A stretch of 64,000 nucleotides of DNA from Rhabdothermincola salaria (GTDB lineage Bacteria > Actinomycetota > Acidimicrobiia > Acidimicrobiales > Acidimicrobilacustridaceae): NCBI RefSeq assembly GCF_021246445.1, contig NZ_JAJQXW010000004.1, forward strand, positions 62,001-126,000, read 5' to 3'. The translations under genes were made by a program, and so were the position numbers. Below the pieces are notes generated by a model. It was not told where the DNA came from and did no database searches. It was given only the letters and a program-made list of their open reading frames with translations. Of the stretch, positions 28,101 to 39,100 are shown piece by piece (position 1 is the first letter of the stretch; each line of letters opens with the position of its first letter).

Positions 28101-29896
28101 TCGAGGATCTGGCGGGCCTCAGTGACGCCGGCCGACCCGCCGGGGACGCGGGCGTGGTCGTCGGTGCCGAGCAGCTCGGCCAGGGCGTGGCGCACCACGC
28201 ACGAGGTGAGAACCTCGGGCGTGTAGTAGCTGGCCGAGCGTTGCCGGTCGCGGCCGGCCAGGCGGTAGACATAGCTGCCGCCGGGGTGACGCACCCGTTC
28301 GGTGCGTCCGCTCAGTGGGTCGGTCTCGCGGACGAACACCTCGTCGGGGAAATCGTCGGCGTCGCTGACCGGCACCATCCAGGTTCCGCCGGAAGGGTCG
28401 CCGCCCTTGGCCACCTCGTAAAGGTCCTGGTCGCGCTGGGCGAAGAAGCCCGTGTAGGCCATGAGCCCCTCGTACACCGCGCCGAGCTGGTTGATACCGA
28501 GCTGGGCGTAGGAGATGAAGCCGCGTTGGTCGGTCTTCTTCTTGCCCTCCCGGTTGAGCATGAGCAGAGCCAGGACCCGCTGGAGGGCCTCGTTGCGCAG
28601 CGGCACCGAGTCGAGCAGCGGCGTGGAGCCGGGGTCGAAGATGGTGGCGTCGAGGCCGGGGAACTGCAAGTAGTCCTCGGCCGAGCGGGTGGCGCCCGGG
28701 GCTTCGGGCTCGAACACCAGCATCTGCTCAGCGACCTCGGCGTGGTAGCCGTCGTTCACCAGTCCGAACAGCACCCGCAGCGATTCGTCGAGGTGGGTGC
28801 CGGTGCGGGCGTGTTCGTCGTCAAGCTCCACCAAGACCAGCTCGCGCAGCCGGTCGAGGCTGTAGCCGGCCAGGTAGGCGTCGTCGTTGGTGGGCAGCAC
28901 ACCCAGCTCGGGCCGCGATTCGGCGTAGAGCAGCACGATCAGGCGGTAGAGGTAGCGCAGACACTGGCGGGTGAGGGCGGAGGGATCGACCTTGTTCTCG
29001 CCCGAGTAAACGGCGAGATTCTTGGCCAGCCGCTGGGCGATGACCTCGTTGGCCAGCACCTCGACCGAGCGGCGCATGCCCTCGCGCAGTTCCTTGGACA
29101 CGCCGACGGCGTGGCGGTTCTGCTTGTCGTCGACCTCGTCGAAGAATGACGTGGAGCCATCCTCCTCGCCGGCGAGATGATCGGGCACGAGAGCATCTGC
29201 GGAGAAGAGGGCGGCGATGGTCTCGAGCTCGCCCTTGGCCTTGGTATCGGATCGCTCCAATGCGGCGTCGAACTGGACTGCGAGGAAGCGACCTTCGGCC
29301 CACTTCGACCGCTCGGCCAGCAGCAGCGACGAACCGCCGCACAGGAGCACGAACCGAGGCGGGTCGTCGACCGAGAACAACTCGCCGGGCACGTCGGCCA
29401 CCGACGTGACCTTCACCTTGTCGCCGTCACGGCGCAGCGGCTCGAGGAGACAGCCAGGGGGCCGCCCCTCCTCGCGGGCGTCCGTGTCGAACAGCTCGTC
29501 GACTTCCGATGCGGCACCGGCGTCGACGGCCACCAACAGCGGCCCGGTGGCGGTGTCGACGCGGGCGGCGATAGGCACGACGAGTTCGTCAGTGCCAGTG
29601 TTGCGTTCAAAGGTGGCGTCGGCGCGCTCAGGGGAGAACCCGAGAGCGGTGAGCACGACATCGTTGAGCGTGCGCACGGCATTGGGGTACGCAGCCGTGC
29701 TGGCCTCGGTCACCGCCGCTCGGGCGTCGAAGAACGCCCGGTGTAACGACCGCAAGCCGGTCCGAGCGGTGGGGCGGCCGCGCCCCTCTGCTACGTCCCA
29801 CCCCTTCCTTAGGTCCTCGAGGTCGCTGGCCAAGCGCGCATCGAGGTAGTGGTCGGAGAAGAATTCGGCCCGGTTGACGATGCTGTCGAAACTCAT
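25112..29896 (-). CDS. large Eco57I/PglX-like N6-adenine DNA methyltransferase (DrmMI-type)
   Basis: The protein has 1594 residues. The SAM-binding motif I-like TICEPALGSGAFLNEA is near residue 604 and the catalytic NPPW (LQVGNPPWVRPRW) near 965, with a long helical insert between them. The N-terminal 600 residues are helical and acidic, as in type IIL/PglX-like enzymes. It should methylate adenine at a specific site, marking self DNA for the coupled helicase/nuclease genes. After NPPW, from about 25.65 to 26.7 kb, base composition becomes clearly more AT-rich than the neighbours. This is the expected position of the target-recognition domain and suggests exchange of specificity. It starts inside the DrmD stop and ends inside the YprA start (ATGA at both ends). 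Confidence 0.85.
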   Translation of the reverse strand: MSFDSIVNRAEFFSDHYLDARLASDLEDLRKGWDVAEGRGRPTARTGLRSLHRAFFDARAAVTEASTAAYPNAVRTLNDVVLTALGFSPERADATFERNTGTDELVVPIAARVDTATGPLLVAVDAGAASEVDELFDTDAREEGRPPGCLLEPLRRDGDKVKVTSVADVPGELFSVDDPPRFVLLCGGSSLLLAERSKWAEGRFLAVQFDAALERSDTKAKGELETIAALFSADALVPDHLAGEEDGSTSFFDEVDDKQNRHAVGVSKELREGMRRSVEVLANEVIAQRLAKNLAVYSGENKVDPSALTRQCLRYLYRLIVLLYAESRPELGVLPTNDDAYLAGYSLDRLRELVLVELDDEHARTGTHLDESLRVLFGLVNDGYHAEVAEQMLVFEPEAPGATRSAEDYLQFPGLDATIFDPGSTPLLDSVPLRNEALQRVLALLMLNREGKKKTDQRGFISYAQLGINQLGAVYEGLMAYTGFFAQRDQDLYEVAKGGDPSGGTWMVPVSDADDFPDEVFVRETDPLSGRTERVRHPGGSYVYRLAGRDRQRSASYYTPEVLTSCVVRHALAELLGTDDHARVPGGSAGVTEARQILDLTICEPALGSGAFLNEAINQLSAEYLKRRQAELGETLDAERYQRELQKVKAHFALHQSYGVDLNTTAVELAEVSLWLNCMYPGLKAPWFGLRLRRGNSLVGCRRATWNAGRLKDKLWAKDKAAEAVPPTDRPLSETLEPDEIHHFLLPGHGWGAVAGRKEAKELAPDQAKALAEWRKTILKAPSAKDADRLTALAAGVERLWEEATDLLDRLNQRMRRPLGLYGTDGDGGAPADDRRAAEKILNNPESALGRLRLVMDAWVGLWFWTLDGEVKLPTWNEWLTTLERIIGPKPTEPTGQLDLFADLEAIQAAEKLRAAGRESLLAALDELSWLRRSTDLARKEGAWHWELEYAPLFRAGGFSLQVGNPPWVRPRWLDDTVLAEWEPWWGIVEKAPERERKARRRAGLETLERKSTYLAEVASHEGLVQSIGSIQLRPVLAGVQTNLYMVFMDTVWRHAGALGAIGLAQPIRHLVDPKAGQLRELAYRRFCRHFLFLNALLLFEEVDFWVEYAVAIYGPAGEVSFQQIAGLVHPIQVDGSFDHDGSGPAPGVQLPAGGWDLRVHRSRIVRIDIEVLSDWAQLFDEPGTAPSQARLMRPVSSQDLGALSALASQPVRLNDHGYFWSAGWHEKGAKEDGSILWDTEVPGTWDDVILQGPHFTVATPFAKQPNEGCRHNQDYEEWDLVGLLADVVPRTNYQRRTDRDTFLSRYTHWDGRPSSSYVRMIYRSMTQPGLERSLHPALIMPGPTHVNACHTIAMQDASRTVLLAGLWSSIPYDYLVKQVGKSNIQDTTVTRSVFPLYTPFAEPILIRTARLNCLTSTYAPLWEDLHSPTWLNDRWTDPLLRRVLLGVGQTAWTMDTPLRGDFERRLALVEIDALAALMLGLTAEQLCAMYRTQFAVLRKYEYAMAFDSEGRKICAHHQSAGYRQAQLQQEAKDKRRGPEWKSVWKMFEQWEEDPDSVDWEGQYTPPFTRPDREAEMTRAYVEFQRRLDAGEYG

Positions 29897-32739
29897 ACCC
29901 GTACGTCCTTCGGCACCAACACTGCGAGGACCCGCACCAACGGTGAGCCGGTGGTGCGCAGTGACTCGATGAGCCGGGCGGTCGAGGCCTCGACGTCGTC
30001 GATCTGGCGCTGCTTCTCGGTTCGGCGGCGCTCGATCTCGAGCTCGAGGGCGAGCTGGTGGGAGCGACCCACCCAGGCCTCGAGTCGATCGCGAGGGCCG
30101 GTGAGCAGCTCGTCCACCCGATCGTCGTGCTCAGACCGGCGGCGATCCAGCTCGGCGCGGGCGGCCTCGACCACACCGGGGAGGGCATGCTGAAGGAGCA
30201 GCGGGTCGGAGGCCAGGCCAGGGTTGGCCATACGGGGGCCGACGCCGGCCGCATCGAGCACGTCAAACAGGTCGTCGATTCGATGGTCGCCACCGGTGCC
30301 GAGGCCGATCGCCAGCCAGTCCACGAGCTGGGGTCGCCCCCGGCCGTTCGACCACACGCCCTGGACGCAGAACGTCGGGGTGCCGACGTCGGCGGCGATG
30401 ATCGGCGCCTGATTGCGACCGATGCCGACCAGCACCTTGTCGACGAGCCAGTCGACTAGCGGGTGCAGCGGCGAGAGGAACCCGACCTCGGGCCACTGCG
30501 AGTCCTCGGACTGCCGGGCGCGGTCGAGCTGGGTGTTGGCGGTGTGGTGGTCGGCGGTGACCTTCAGGCGGTCGACGACCTTCTGCTCGGAGAGGTAGGT
30601 CTGAGGCAACGCCGAGAGGCGGCGGACGAGGTCCTTCGGTGGGGTGAGGGAGAGGAACGAGGGGTCGGTGCTATCGCCCCGCAGCTCGAGGGTGCCGGGG
30701 TCGGCGAAGGCCGATGCCATGGCCTCGGTGACGAACTCGTGGTCGGAGGCGAAGAGCGACGGTGGGTTGCGTTCCGCCACTGGATCAAGGCCGGTGCCGC
30801 CACTCATAAGGGTGAGCAGGTCGAACGGCTTCTCTGGCTTGATGGGGATCACGTCGTCTGCGTCGACGCCATCCTTGAGCGCCTGCATGATCGCCTCTTC
30901 CTCGGCATCGGGGGCGTGAAGGCCGAGCAGCGACCCGGACTCGCCGAAGGCCCGGTGGGCCTCGTCCTCGCGATGGAGAAGGCGAGAGAGGACCCGGACG
31001 TCGCCGACGAGGCGGGGGTGGTCGGGGGTGACCACGAGGGCTCGAATGTCGGGCGGATGCTCCTGGCCATAGCGGTCGATGCGGCCGTTGCGCTGCTCGA
31101 TGGTGATGAGCGACCACGGCAGGTCGAAGTGGATGAGGTGGTGGCACTGGCGGTGGAGGTTCACGCCCTCCGAAGCCATATCGCCGGTGAGCAGCATGCG
31201 GACCTTGGAGTCGCCGAGTCCGAACTCCTCGATGACGTCCATCTGCTTCACGTCGGCGAGCCCGCCGTGCAGGACTCGGACGTGCTTGTCCGCGTCGAGG
31301 CCGAGCAGCTCCGGGAGCATGGCGTGGAGCCAGTCGAGGGTGGCGATGCGTTCGGAGAAGATGACCACGCGGATGTCTGAGCGGGGACCGATGTCGATCG
31401 CCTTCAGTTGCTCGACGAGCGACTGAAGCTTTGCCGCCCCGGTGTCGTCGACCGCTTCGGCCAGCTCGCCCAGGCGGGTCAGGGCGTCGTCCTCGGCCTT
31501 CCTCGCCGGGTCCTTCAGCTCCCCGTTGCTGTTGTGCAGGTTGCGGCGCCGGTTGCGGATGGTCTCGGCCAGTGCCTTGTGCGACGACAGGGCGGCCTTG
31601 AAGAGCGTCCAGGGAAAGAGGCTCGAGCCCTTGCCCGTGACCGGCGCCGGGCCGTCGGGATGGATCCAGGTGTCGGACAGCTCGGCGAACATGGCTGACT
31701 CGGCCCGGTCGGGCGTAACCGGGATGGGGCGGGGCGGGAGGCGGTCGGCCCACTGGTGGCCGACCTCGGCCGAAACCTCCTCGTGAGCCTTGTGGCGGCG
31801 GATGTAGAGGTGCTCGATGTCACCGGGCTGGATGTTCTTGGGATCCACGATCGCGGTGGGGTCGAGAAGACGGATGAGCTCGGCGAAGCTCTCGGGGTCG
31901 CCGTTGTGGGGTGTGGCCGACGTGAGGATGAGCGCCTCGGTGCGAGGAGCGAGCACCCGGGCGAGCTGGTTGTTGAGGGTGCCCCGGTTCACGAGGTTGT
32001 GGCACTCGTCGATCACGACGGCGTCCCAGTGGATGCCCTCGAGGTGGTGGCGGTAGCGGCCGGCGTTCTTGAGAGTGTCGATCGAGATGATCGCCCGGCG
32101 GTAGTGAGCGAATGGGTTCCGGTTGGCGGGGATCTTGCGTCGCACCCGCTGGATGCCCTCGGAGTCGAGGCGCACGAGCGGGATGGCGAAGCGGGTCCAC
32201 AGCTCGTGCTGGAACTGCTCGAGAATGTGGCGCGGCGTGACCACCAGGATGCGCTCGCCCCTCCCCCGCCGGATGAGCTCGGACAACAGCAGCCCGACCT
32301 CGAGCGTCTTGCCCAGACCAACGGCGTCGGCGATGAGCACCCTGGGTTGCAGGTTGTCGAGCGCCTTGTGGACCGCTCGCCGTTGGTACTCGAGGCGGTC
32401 AAGGAGCTGGCGGCTGGCGACGGCCAGTTCGGTGTCGCTCGACGGCACCGGGGTCTTGCGCAGGATGGCCTCGAGATAGAGACGACTGCGCCGGAAGTTG
32501 GGGGAATCGTCGTCGACCAGACGCGTCTCTTCAGGGCGCAGCGGCTCAACGCTGTCGAGCTTGGTGAAGAACGTCGCCTCGGCGTCGCGCACGAACGACG
32601 ACGTCCCGATGCACCGGACCATGAGCCCATCCGACGGGGTGTGTTGCACGGCGCGGACCAGCCACTCCTCATCACGTACCAGCACCTGAGCGCCACTGGC
32701 GATGTGCGGCAAGAGGTCGTCAGCGGTCCGGGTGGGCAT
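29893..32739 (-). CDS. DrmD-like SNF2-family helicase
   Basis: The 948-residue superfamily 2 SNF2-type ATPase has Walker A in LIADAVGLGKTLEVGLLL near residue 145, VVTPRHILEQF, VVIDECHNLVNRGT near 243, LTSATPHNGD, and the C-terminal EGVNLHRQCHHLIHFDLP followed by IEQRNGRIDRYGQ. The N-terminal region (GAQVLVRDEEWLVRAV) and overall size match DrmD of class 1 DISARM. It should use ATP to move on double-stranded DNA. It is the first large gene of the seven-gene run and overlaps the methyltransferase start by four bases. AGGTGG precedes ATG 32739. A divergent promoter region of about 400 bases separates it from the Hhe-type gene. Confidence 0.85.
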   Translation of the reverse strand: MPTRTADDLLPHIASGAQVLVRDEEWLVRAVQHTPSDGLMVRCIGTSSFVRDAEATFFTKLDSVEPLRPEETRLVDDDSPNFRRSRLYLEAILRKTPVPSSDTELAVASRQLLDRLEYQRRAVHKALDNLQPRVLIADAVGLGKTLEVGLLLSELIRRGRGERILVVTPRHILEQFQHELWTRFAIPLVRLDSEGIQRVRRKIPANRNPFAHYRRAIISIDTLKNAGRYRHHLEGIHWDAVVIDECHNLVNRGTLNNQLARVLAPRTEALILTSATPHNGDPESFAELIRLLDPTAIVDPKNIQPGDIEHLYIRRHKAHEEVSAEVGHQWADRLPPRPIPVTPDRAESAMFAELSDTWIHPDGPAPVTGKGSSLFPWTLFKAALSSHKALAETIRNRRRNLHNSNGELKDPARKAEDDALTRLGELAEAVDDTGAAKLQSLVEQLKAIDIGPRSDIRVVIFSERIATLDWLHAMLPELLGLDADKHVRVLHGGLADVKQMDVIEEFGLGDSKVRMLLTGDMASEGVNLHRQCHHLIHFDLPWSLITIEQRNGRIDRYGQEHPPDIRALVVTPDHPRLVGDVRVLSRLLHREDEAHRAFGESGSLLGLHAPDAEEEAIMQALKDGVDADDVIPIKPEKPFDLLTLMSGGTGLDPVAERNPPSLFASDHEFVTEAMASAFADPGTLELRGDSTDPSFLSLTPPKDLVRRLSALPQTYLSEQKVVDRLKVTADHHTANTQLDRARQSEDSQWPEVGFLSPLHPLVDWLVDKVLVGIGRNQAPIIAADVGTPTFCVQGVWSNGRGRPQLVDWLAIGLGTGGDHRIDDLFDVLDAAGVGPRMANPGLASDPLLLQHALPGVVEAARAELDRRRSEHDDRVDELLTGPRDRLEAWVGRSHQLALELEIERRRTEKQRQIDDVEASTARLIESLRTTGSPLVRVLAVLVPKDVRV

Positions 32740-33135
32740 GGCTCAGACCACCACCTGAGCGTTGACAGCGGTCCAGATCTGTCGATCTGACGCGCCGGTC
32801 CTCCGAATGACCGGCGGCTCATCGACGAAGCCATCGACCCCGAGGACGTCAGACTCGCTTGCCGCCATTCCCGTCACTTCGCCAAGGTCTCCTTCGCAAC
32901 TCCGTGCACCGTAGGCCAAGAACCGCAAACGAGCCTGAGACTCTCGCGCCTGTCTGACACCAGGACGTCACCGAGACCCGTTCGTGATATGGCCGAGCGG
33001 CTCGAGGTCCCCCGGCGCCGAGCCCGCTGAACCCCTCTTGGTACGTTAGGCACGCCCGTCGACGGTCCGGAAAGACGCCGTCAAGAGGCGAGGCACCGGC
33101 GAGTCCAGATCGGGCAGCCGACTGAGGGGCGGGGC
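32740..33135. other. divergent intergenic region between the DrmD-like and Hhe-type genes
   Basis: This 396-base stretch must hold the promoters of both the minus-strand defence run and the plus-strand Hhe-type gene. I see no convincing -35/-10 pair. The only coding candidate is the short minus-strand frame at 32743-32868. No strong inverted repeat or recognisable RNA was found by eye. Confidence 0.4.
32743..32868 (-). CDS. possible small leader protein before the DrmD-like gene
   Basis: A 41-codon frame (MAASESDVLGVDGFVD start, IWTAVNAQVVV end) stops three bases before the DrmD ATG, a spacing typical of coupled genes. It could be a small component or a leader peptide. The frame is open further upstream to an ATG at 32928. 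The Shine-Dalgarno is weak and I recognise no family, so chance is a real possibility. Confidence 0.25.
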   Translation of the reverse strand: MAASESDVLGVDGFVDEPPVIRRTGASDRQIWTAVNAQVVV

Positions 33136-36100
33136 GTGGATCACAGCGGACAGTTCGATGGGCAGCCGGCCGAGAGTTCTGGGACTGAACCGGCTGTGGC
33201 GCCAGGCCGCTCCGGGGTGAACCTCGATGCCCACCCCGGAGAACCAGAGCTTTCCGTCTCGGGAGAGGCCACGAACACACCGGCCTTCTCGGTGGACGTC
33301 GAGGGCCCCGACAAGATCTTCTACGCACTCGCGCACAACCGTGTGCCGGTCATTCGAAAGCTGGGGGTGCGCAACGACCACGCCGACGCCTCCGGCACCG
33401 TGGCGATCAAGATCACCAGCTCGTGGTCCCGGTCCGCCGAGCCGCCGGTCCTGCCCTTCCAGGTCACGATGCAGTGCCCGGGGCGTGGCGACGTCGGGAT
33501 CCTCGAAGGGCTCGACATCCGGATGAACGACGCCCAGATGACGCTCATCGAAGAAGCGTGTCCCGCCACCCTCCGGCTCGAGATCCAACCGGAGCACGGG
33601 CCAAGCCAGATGATCGAGCGGCACCTCGAGATCCTCGCTCGCGACGAGTGGGCCTTCGATCCGGAGTTCCCCAGCGCGATCGCCGCGTTCGTGCAGCCGA
33701 ACCACCCCACGACGAACGACGTGCTGAAGGCGGCATCGGCATTGCTGCAGCGCAACACCGGGGACGGCTCGCTCCAGGGTTACCAGGGCGGCCCGGAGCG
33801 GGCGGTAGCCATCGGCGAGGCCATCTACCTCGCCATCCAAGACTTCATCGACACCTACATCAACCCACCCGCATCATTCGAGGAGAACGGACAAAAGGTC
33901 CGGGCCCTGGATCGGGTGCTGGAAGAGCGCAACGGCACATGCATCGACCTGGCCTGCGCGTATGCCGCGTGCCTCGAACAAGCCGGTCTCCATCCGCTGA
34001 TCTGGTTGGTGGACGGCCATGCGTTCGCAGGCTTCTTCGACACGGAGAGCAGCCTTCCCCAGGCGTCGCTCACAGATCCGACCACGATGCTCAACATCAT
34101 CGAGGGTGGCGGGATCACCGCAGTGGAGACCACCTGCATCCCGAACAAGCAGCCGTTCGCTGAGGCAACGAAGGCCCCTTTGGGCCACTTCACCGAGCTC
34201 CGCCTCCGGGCGATGGTAGACGTCCACGCCGCTCATCGGGCCGGGATCCGGCCCCTCCCCGCCCGGGTCCGAACCGGCGACGTGATCACCGTCGTCATCG
34301 ACCCGGGCCCGGGTACCGCGCCGGTCATCGAGCGACGCGATGCCGCGACCAACAGGATCCTTCCGCAGACCGTGCCGGCACGCATCGAGAGCTGGAAGAG
34401 CGCGCTGCTCGACCTCTCCATGCGCAACCCCCTGCTCAACTTCCGGCCGTCACGCGGCGGACTCGAGCTCCTGCCACCCCGCGGCAAGCTCCCGCAGATC
34501 GAGGACCACCTCCACAGCGGAGAGGGCTTCATGGTCCATCCTGCTGACCAGGTCGGCGAGCTCGCACGGGCCCGCGGCGTTCGAGAGGCAACGGCCGAGG
34601 CTGACGAGCTCCTCCAAGAAGCCTGGGACGCCCTCGGGGCGGTGCTCTCGACGACCCGAACCAAGGAGTTCGCCACCCGTCTACGGAGCCTGATCAGCAA
34701 GGCGCGTCTCCAAGAGCAGGAGACCGGCGCCAACAACCTCTACCTGACCCTCGGTTCTCTCACCTGGGAAGATCCCCGCTCGTCCGCCGGGCCGGTGCAG
34801 TCTCCGATCTTCTTGGTTCCCGTTCGGCTCGATCGGGCACGAGGCTCGGACATACCCGTCGTTCGGCTGGACGAAGGGGGCATCTCGACGCCCAACTACT
34901 GCCTGATCGAAGCACTACGCGCCCGCCACAACCTCACCGTCCCGTTCTTCTCCGAGGACATGGCCGACGACTCGGGGCTCGACATCGAGCGCGGCATGTC
35001 CAGCCTGCGAAAGGCCATCACCGACCGCGGCTTGCCGTTCCTCGTCAATGACTCCTCGGCGCTGGCCGTACTGCAGTTCAGCAAGTTCCGCCTCTGGAAG
35101 GATCTCGACGACCACTGGGCCGAGCTCATGGCCTCGCCAGTGGTCAAGCACTTCGTCGAAAACCCGAAGACGCCCTACGTCGACCCGGCCAACCCCGCCA
35201 AGGACGCCGTCGTGCTCGATGAGACCGAGGTGTTCACACCGGTCCCCGCCGACGGCGCCCAACTGCGAGCGATCACGCGTGCCGTCAACGGCGAATCCTT
35301 CGTACTGGAGGGGCCCCCGGGCACCGGCAAGTCGCAGACCATCACCAACCTCCTGGCCAACGCCCTGGCCAAGGGGCGCACGGTGCTGTTCGTGGCCGAG
35401 AAGCAGGCTGCTCTGAGCGTCGTCAAGGAACGACTCCACAGCGTGGGACTCGATCCCTACTGTCTCGACCTCCACGACAAGGGCTCCGACCCGGCGAGCA
35501 TCCGCCGCCAGCTCCTGCATGCCCTCGACCACCATCCCGGTCACGATGCGGCTGCATGGGAACGAACCGAGCGGGATTTCGCGGCTGGAGCGTCGATGCT
35601 GCGCACCTACCGCGACCGCCTGCACAGCCCCAACACCAACGGCGTCTCCTACTGGGCCGCGCACGTACGGCTTGGCGAGCTGGGACCGGGACAGCAGGCA
35701 CCCGTCCCTCGTCGCTTCCTCGAGGTGGACGCTGCGACCGTCACCGCCATTCGCGAGGTCCTCGCCAGTCTGCCAGCCGTGTCGGGCCCCGCCCAGCCCC
35801 GACCGGCCCACCCTTGGCATCTCGCCGACGCCACCTCCTTCGAACAGATCGACCGACCGGCTCTGACCACGGCGATCAACAATGTTCGAGCGGCTCTCGA
35901 CGCACTACCCACCGTTCCGTTGAGCCTGCCGATCGCCGGAGAGGCCACCACCCTCGACGAGCTCTTGGCCACGCAGCAACTGCTGTGGCTCCACACGGTC
36001 GGTGCGCTGCCCCCCACGACGATGTGGGAACGCGTCAGCGCAGCAGGATGGCGAGATCGGGCCAACGCCCTCGTCGAGCAGGCTCGCGCCGCCGTCGCGT

Positions 36101-39100
36101 CGCACGGTGAAGTCGTCGGACAGGTAGGTGTCGATCTCCTGGACGTCGACTTCGGGCCGACACTCGCGGCACTCGAAGCGGCGAAGTCCTCCTTCGCGCT
36201 GGGTCGCAAGGGTCGGATCCGAGGCGCCCTGGGTGACCTCGCGACCCGCCCGCCCTTCACCGGAATGGAGCCTCCTGCCGCAGCGGAGCTCGTAGCCCGG
36301 TTCGCGGCGGCCGCTACCGCCTTGAGGAGCTGGACCGACGCGATTCGCTCGGTCGACGGCCTCGAGCTTCCCGCGGACTGGCGGGTCGAGGCGCCCGGCG
36401 CACTCGACACCGCAGCCACCTACATCGACGTGTTGGACGGCGCGGCCAGACTGCTCTCCGGAACCGGCGACTGCGCCGTCGCAGCCCGACGATTCGTGGA
36501 CGCACCACCCATGCTCCCGCCGGGCATCCTCACCCATCTAGGCGCCTTCGACTCCGCGCTGCGCGACGTACAACAGAGGCTCGGCGCCACAGAGCACAGC
36601 ATCGACCGTTGGCGAAATGGTGAGGGGCTCCTCGACGCGGCCCGCCGCAGTGTCGACGACTGGGCCGCCGACGCCGAGGAGAACCGGTTCATCCGGCTGC
36701 AGCGTTGGCTCGTCCTGAGCAAGGAACTCGAGCCGTTGACCGACGCCGGCCTCAACGAGTTCGTCGAGGTGCTGCTGACCGGATCCGTGAACGGGATCGA
36801 TGCCGCGGACGTCTTCGAGCGTGGCTTCATGGCGACCACGCTCCTCGACTGCGCCGAGCGCTCGAACCTCGACGTCTTCGATCGCTACGAGCACGACCGG
36901 AGCATCGGCCGCTTCACCGCGTTGCTGGAGGAGCGTCAGGAACGACTTCGTACGGTGATCCCCTCGCTGTTGGCTGATGGCCGCCGGTTCAACGCGCAAG
37001 CGGGAGTCGGCGAAGTCGCCAGTCTGCGCAACGAGCTGCAGCGCAAGTCCAGCCGGGGCGGCCGTTCGGTGCGACAGCTGCTCTCCCACTACCCGGAGCT
37101 GATCCAGCAGCTCTCCCCTTGCTTCTTGATGAGCCCCGACTCGGTCGCCAAGTTCCTGACGCCTGGGAAGATCACCTTCGACATCGCCGTCTTCGACGAG
37201 GCCTCACAGATTCGGGTTGCTGAAGCCGTCGGCGCCATGGGACGCGCCCGATCCGTGGTCGTGGTGGGTGACTCCCGTCAGATGCCGCCGACCACGTTCG
37301 GAGCGGCCGGCTCAGCCGAACCCGACGACCTCTACGGCACCACGGACATCGACCCCTTGGTCCCGGAGGAAGCCGACAGCATCCTCGAGGAAGCGATCGA
37401 CTCCGGACTCGACCAGGAGTGGCTGTCATGGCACTACCGGAGCCAGGACGAAGCGCTCATCAAGTTCAGCAACGACCGCTATTACGAAAGCAAGCTCGCA
37501 TCGTTCCCTACGCCGGCGCCGAATCGAGGCGGCCGGGGTCTCGACTACCGGCGAGTGGCCGGCCAGTTCGACCATGGCGGGAAGCGCAACAACCCGGTCG
37601 AGGCGAAGGCCATCGTCGAAGAGATCCGCCGACGCGCCCACGATCCGGTCGAGTCCACGTGGTCCATCGGCGTGGTCACCCTCAACCGGGAACAACAGCT
37701 GGAGATCGAGACGCAGCTCGATGCCTTGGGCGACCCCAGGGTGAACCAGCTACGCGAGACGGGCGAGGACGAAGAGCGGCTCTTCGTCCTCAACTTGGAG
37801 AACGTCCAAGGGCGCGAGCGTGACGTCATCCTCTTCTCCACGGCGTTCTCCCGCCGGGCCGACGGCACCGCCATGCCACTCAACTTCGGGCCGCTCAACC
37901 GGGTCGGTGGGGAGCGTCGCCTGAACGTGGCCGTCACACGAGCACGGCGACAGGTGGTCGTGTTCTCCTCATTCGACCCGGAGGACATCGACGAGAACCG
38001 CACCACATCGGTCGGTTTGCGACACCTGCGGGAGTACCTGCAACTGGCGCGTGATTTCTCCGGCCAAGGCCATGCCGCGACGGACGTCGACACCGAGCCG
38101 ACGGACCGACACCGCCGAGAGATCACCGAGGCCCTGCGCGAGCGAGGGCTGCGCGTCACCGCCGATCTGGGTCTGTCGAGCTTCAAAGTCGACCTTGCGC
38201 TCTCCTTGCCCGAGGTCGGCGACAAGTGGCTCGTCGGGGTGCTTCTCGACGGCCCGGACTGGGCAGACCGTCCCACGGTCATCGACCGCGATGCTCTCCC
38301 CGTCTCCGTGTTGGGCGGCATGCTCGGCTGGCCGAGGATCGCTCGTGTGTGGCTGCCTTCGTGGCGCTCGGAGCCCGACCAGGTCATCGCGGATCTGGTC
38401 GAAGCCACCCGGACCGCGATGCACACACCGGAGCCTGACCATGCCGCACTGGCGCCTGAAACGACGAACGCCACGACAACGGGCTTCTCCGCAGAGGAAC
38501 CGGGGGTGCCATCCGAGCCGGTGGTCGTGACAGCACCCCCGCCTGATCGGACGGAGAGCGTGCAGTCAGCGGCGGCGCCAGTGCCCGGGGCGCCCGACGA
38601 CCCGGGGGCCTACGACGACGAGGAGCTCTTCGAACCCTGGCCCCTCGAGCCGATCCTCGGAAGCCCCGAGGACCTCGACCTCCAGACGCCGGCAGTCCGT
38701 GCTGCGGCCATGGATGCGATCTCGTTCGAGGGCCCCATCGAGGTCGAGCGTCTGCTGAAGTCTGTCGCCAATCGATTCGGGCTGGCGCGGGTCAGGGCCT
38801 CACGGCTGGCGGCGCTCCGCAGCGCCATCCCTCCGGAGCTCATCGAGACGTCCTCCTTCGGTGAGTGGGCCTGGCCCTCGGCCGACAGGGGCCGGGGGTG
38901 GAAGGCGTTCCGCACCTCGGACTCACTGATCCGTCCCATCGACGAGATCGCCCCTGCCGAGATCCTCAACGCCGCCTCGGCCGTCCTCGCCCACGCCTTC
39001 TCGGCGGAACGCGAGGAGTTGGTCCGAGAGCTCGCCGGGCTGTTCGGCGCCAAGCGGGTGACCGCAAAGATCGCCGAACGGGTCGGATCGATCATCGACT

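Noticed and set aside
27011-29149. 712-codon plus-strand frame opposite the methyltransferase
   Set aside because: It is a mirror of the methyltransferase coding strand and contains no domain of its own.
18783-32739. Classical class 1 DISARM system
   Set aside because: DrmD and methyltransferase are present, but separate DrmA, DrmB and DrmC genes are not; one 2110-residue YprA/DruE-type protein takes their place, which fits ARMADA better.
25112-32739. BREX system, because of the PglX-like methyltransferase
   Set aside because: No PglZ, BrxC or BrxL homologue is encoded nearby.
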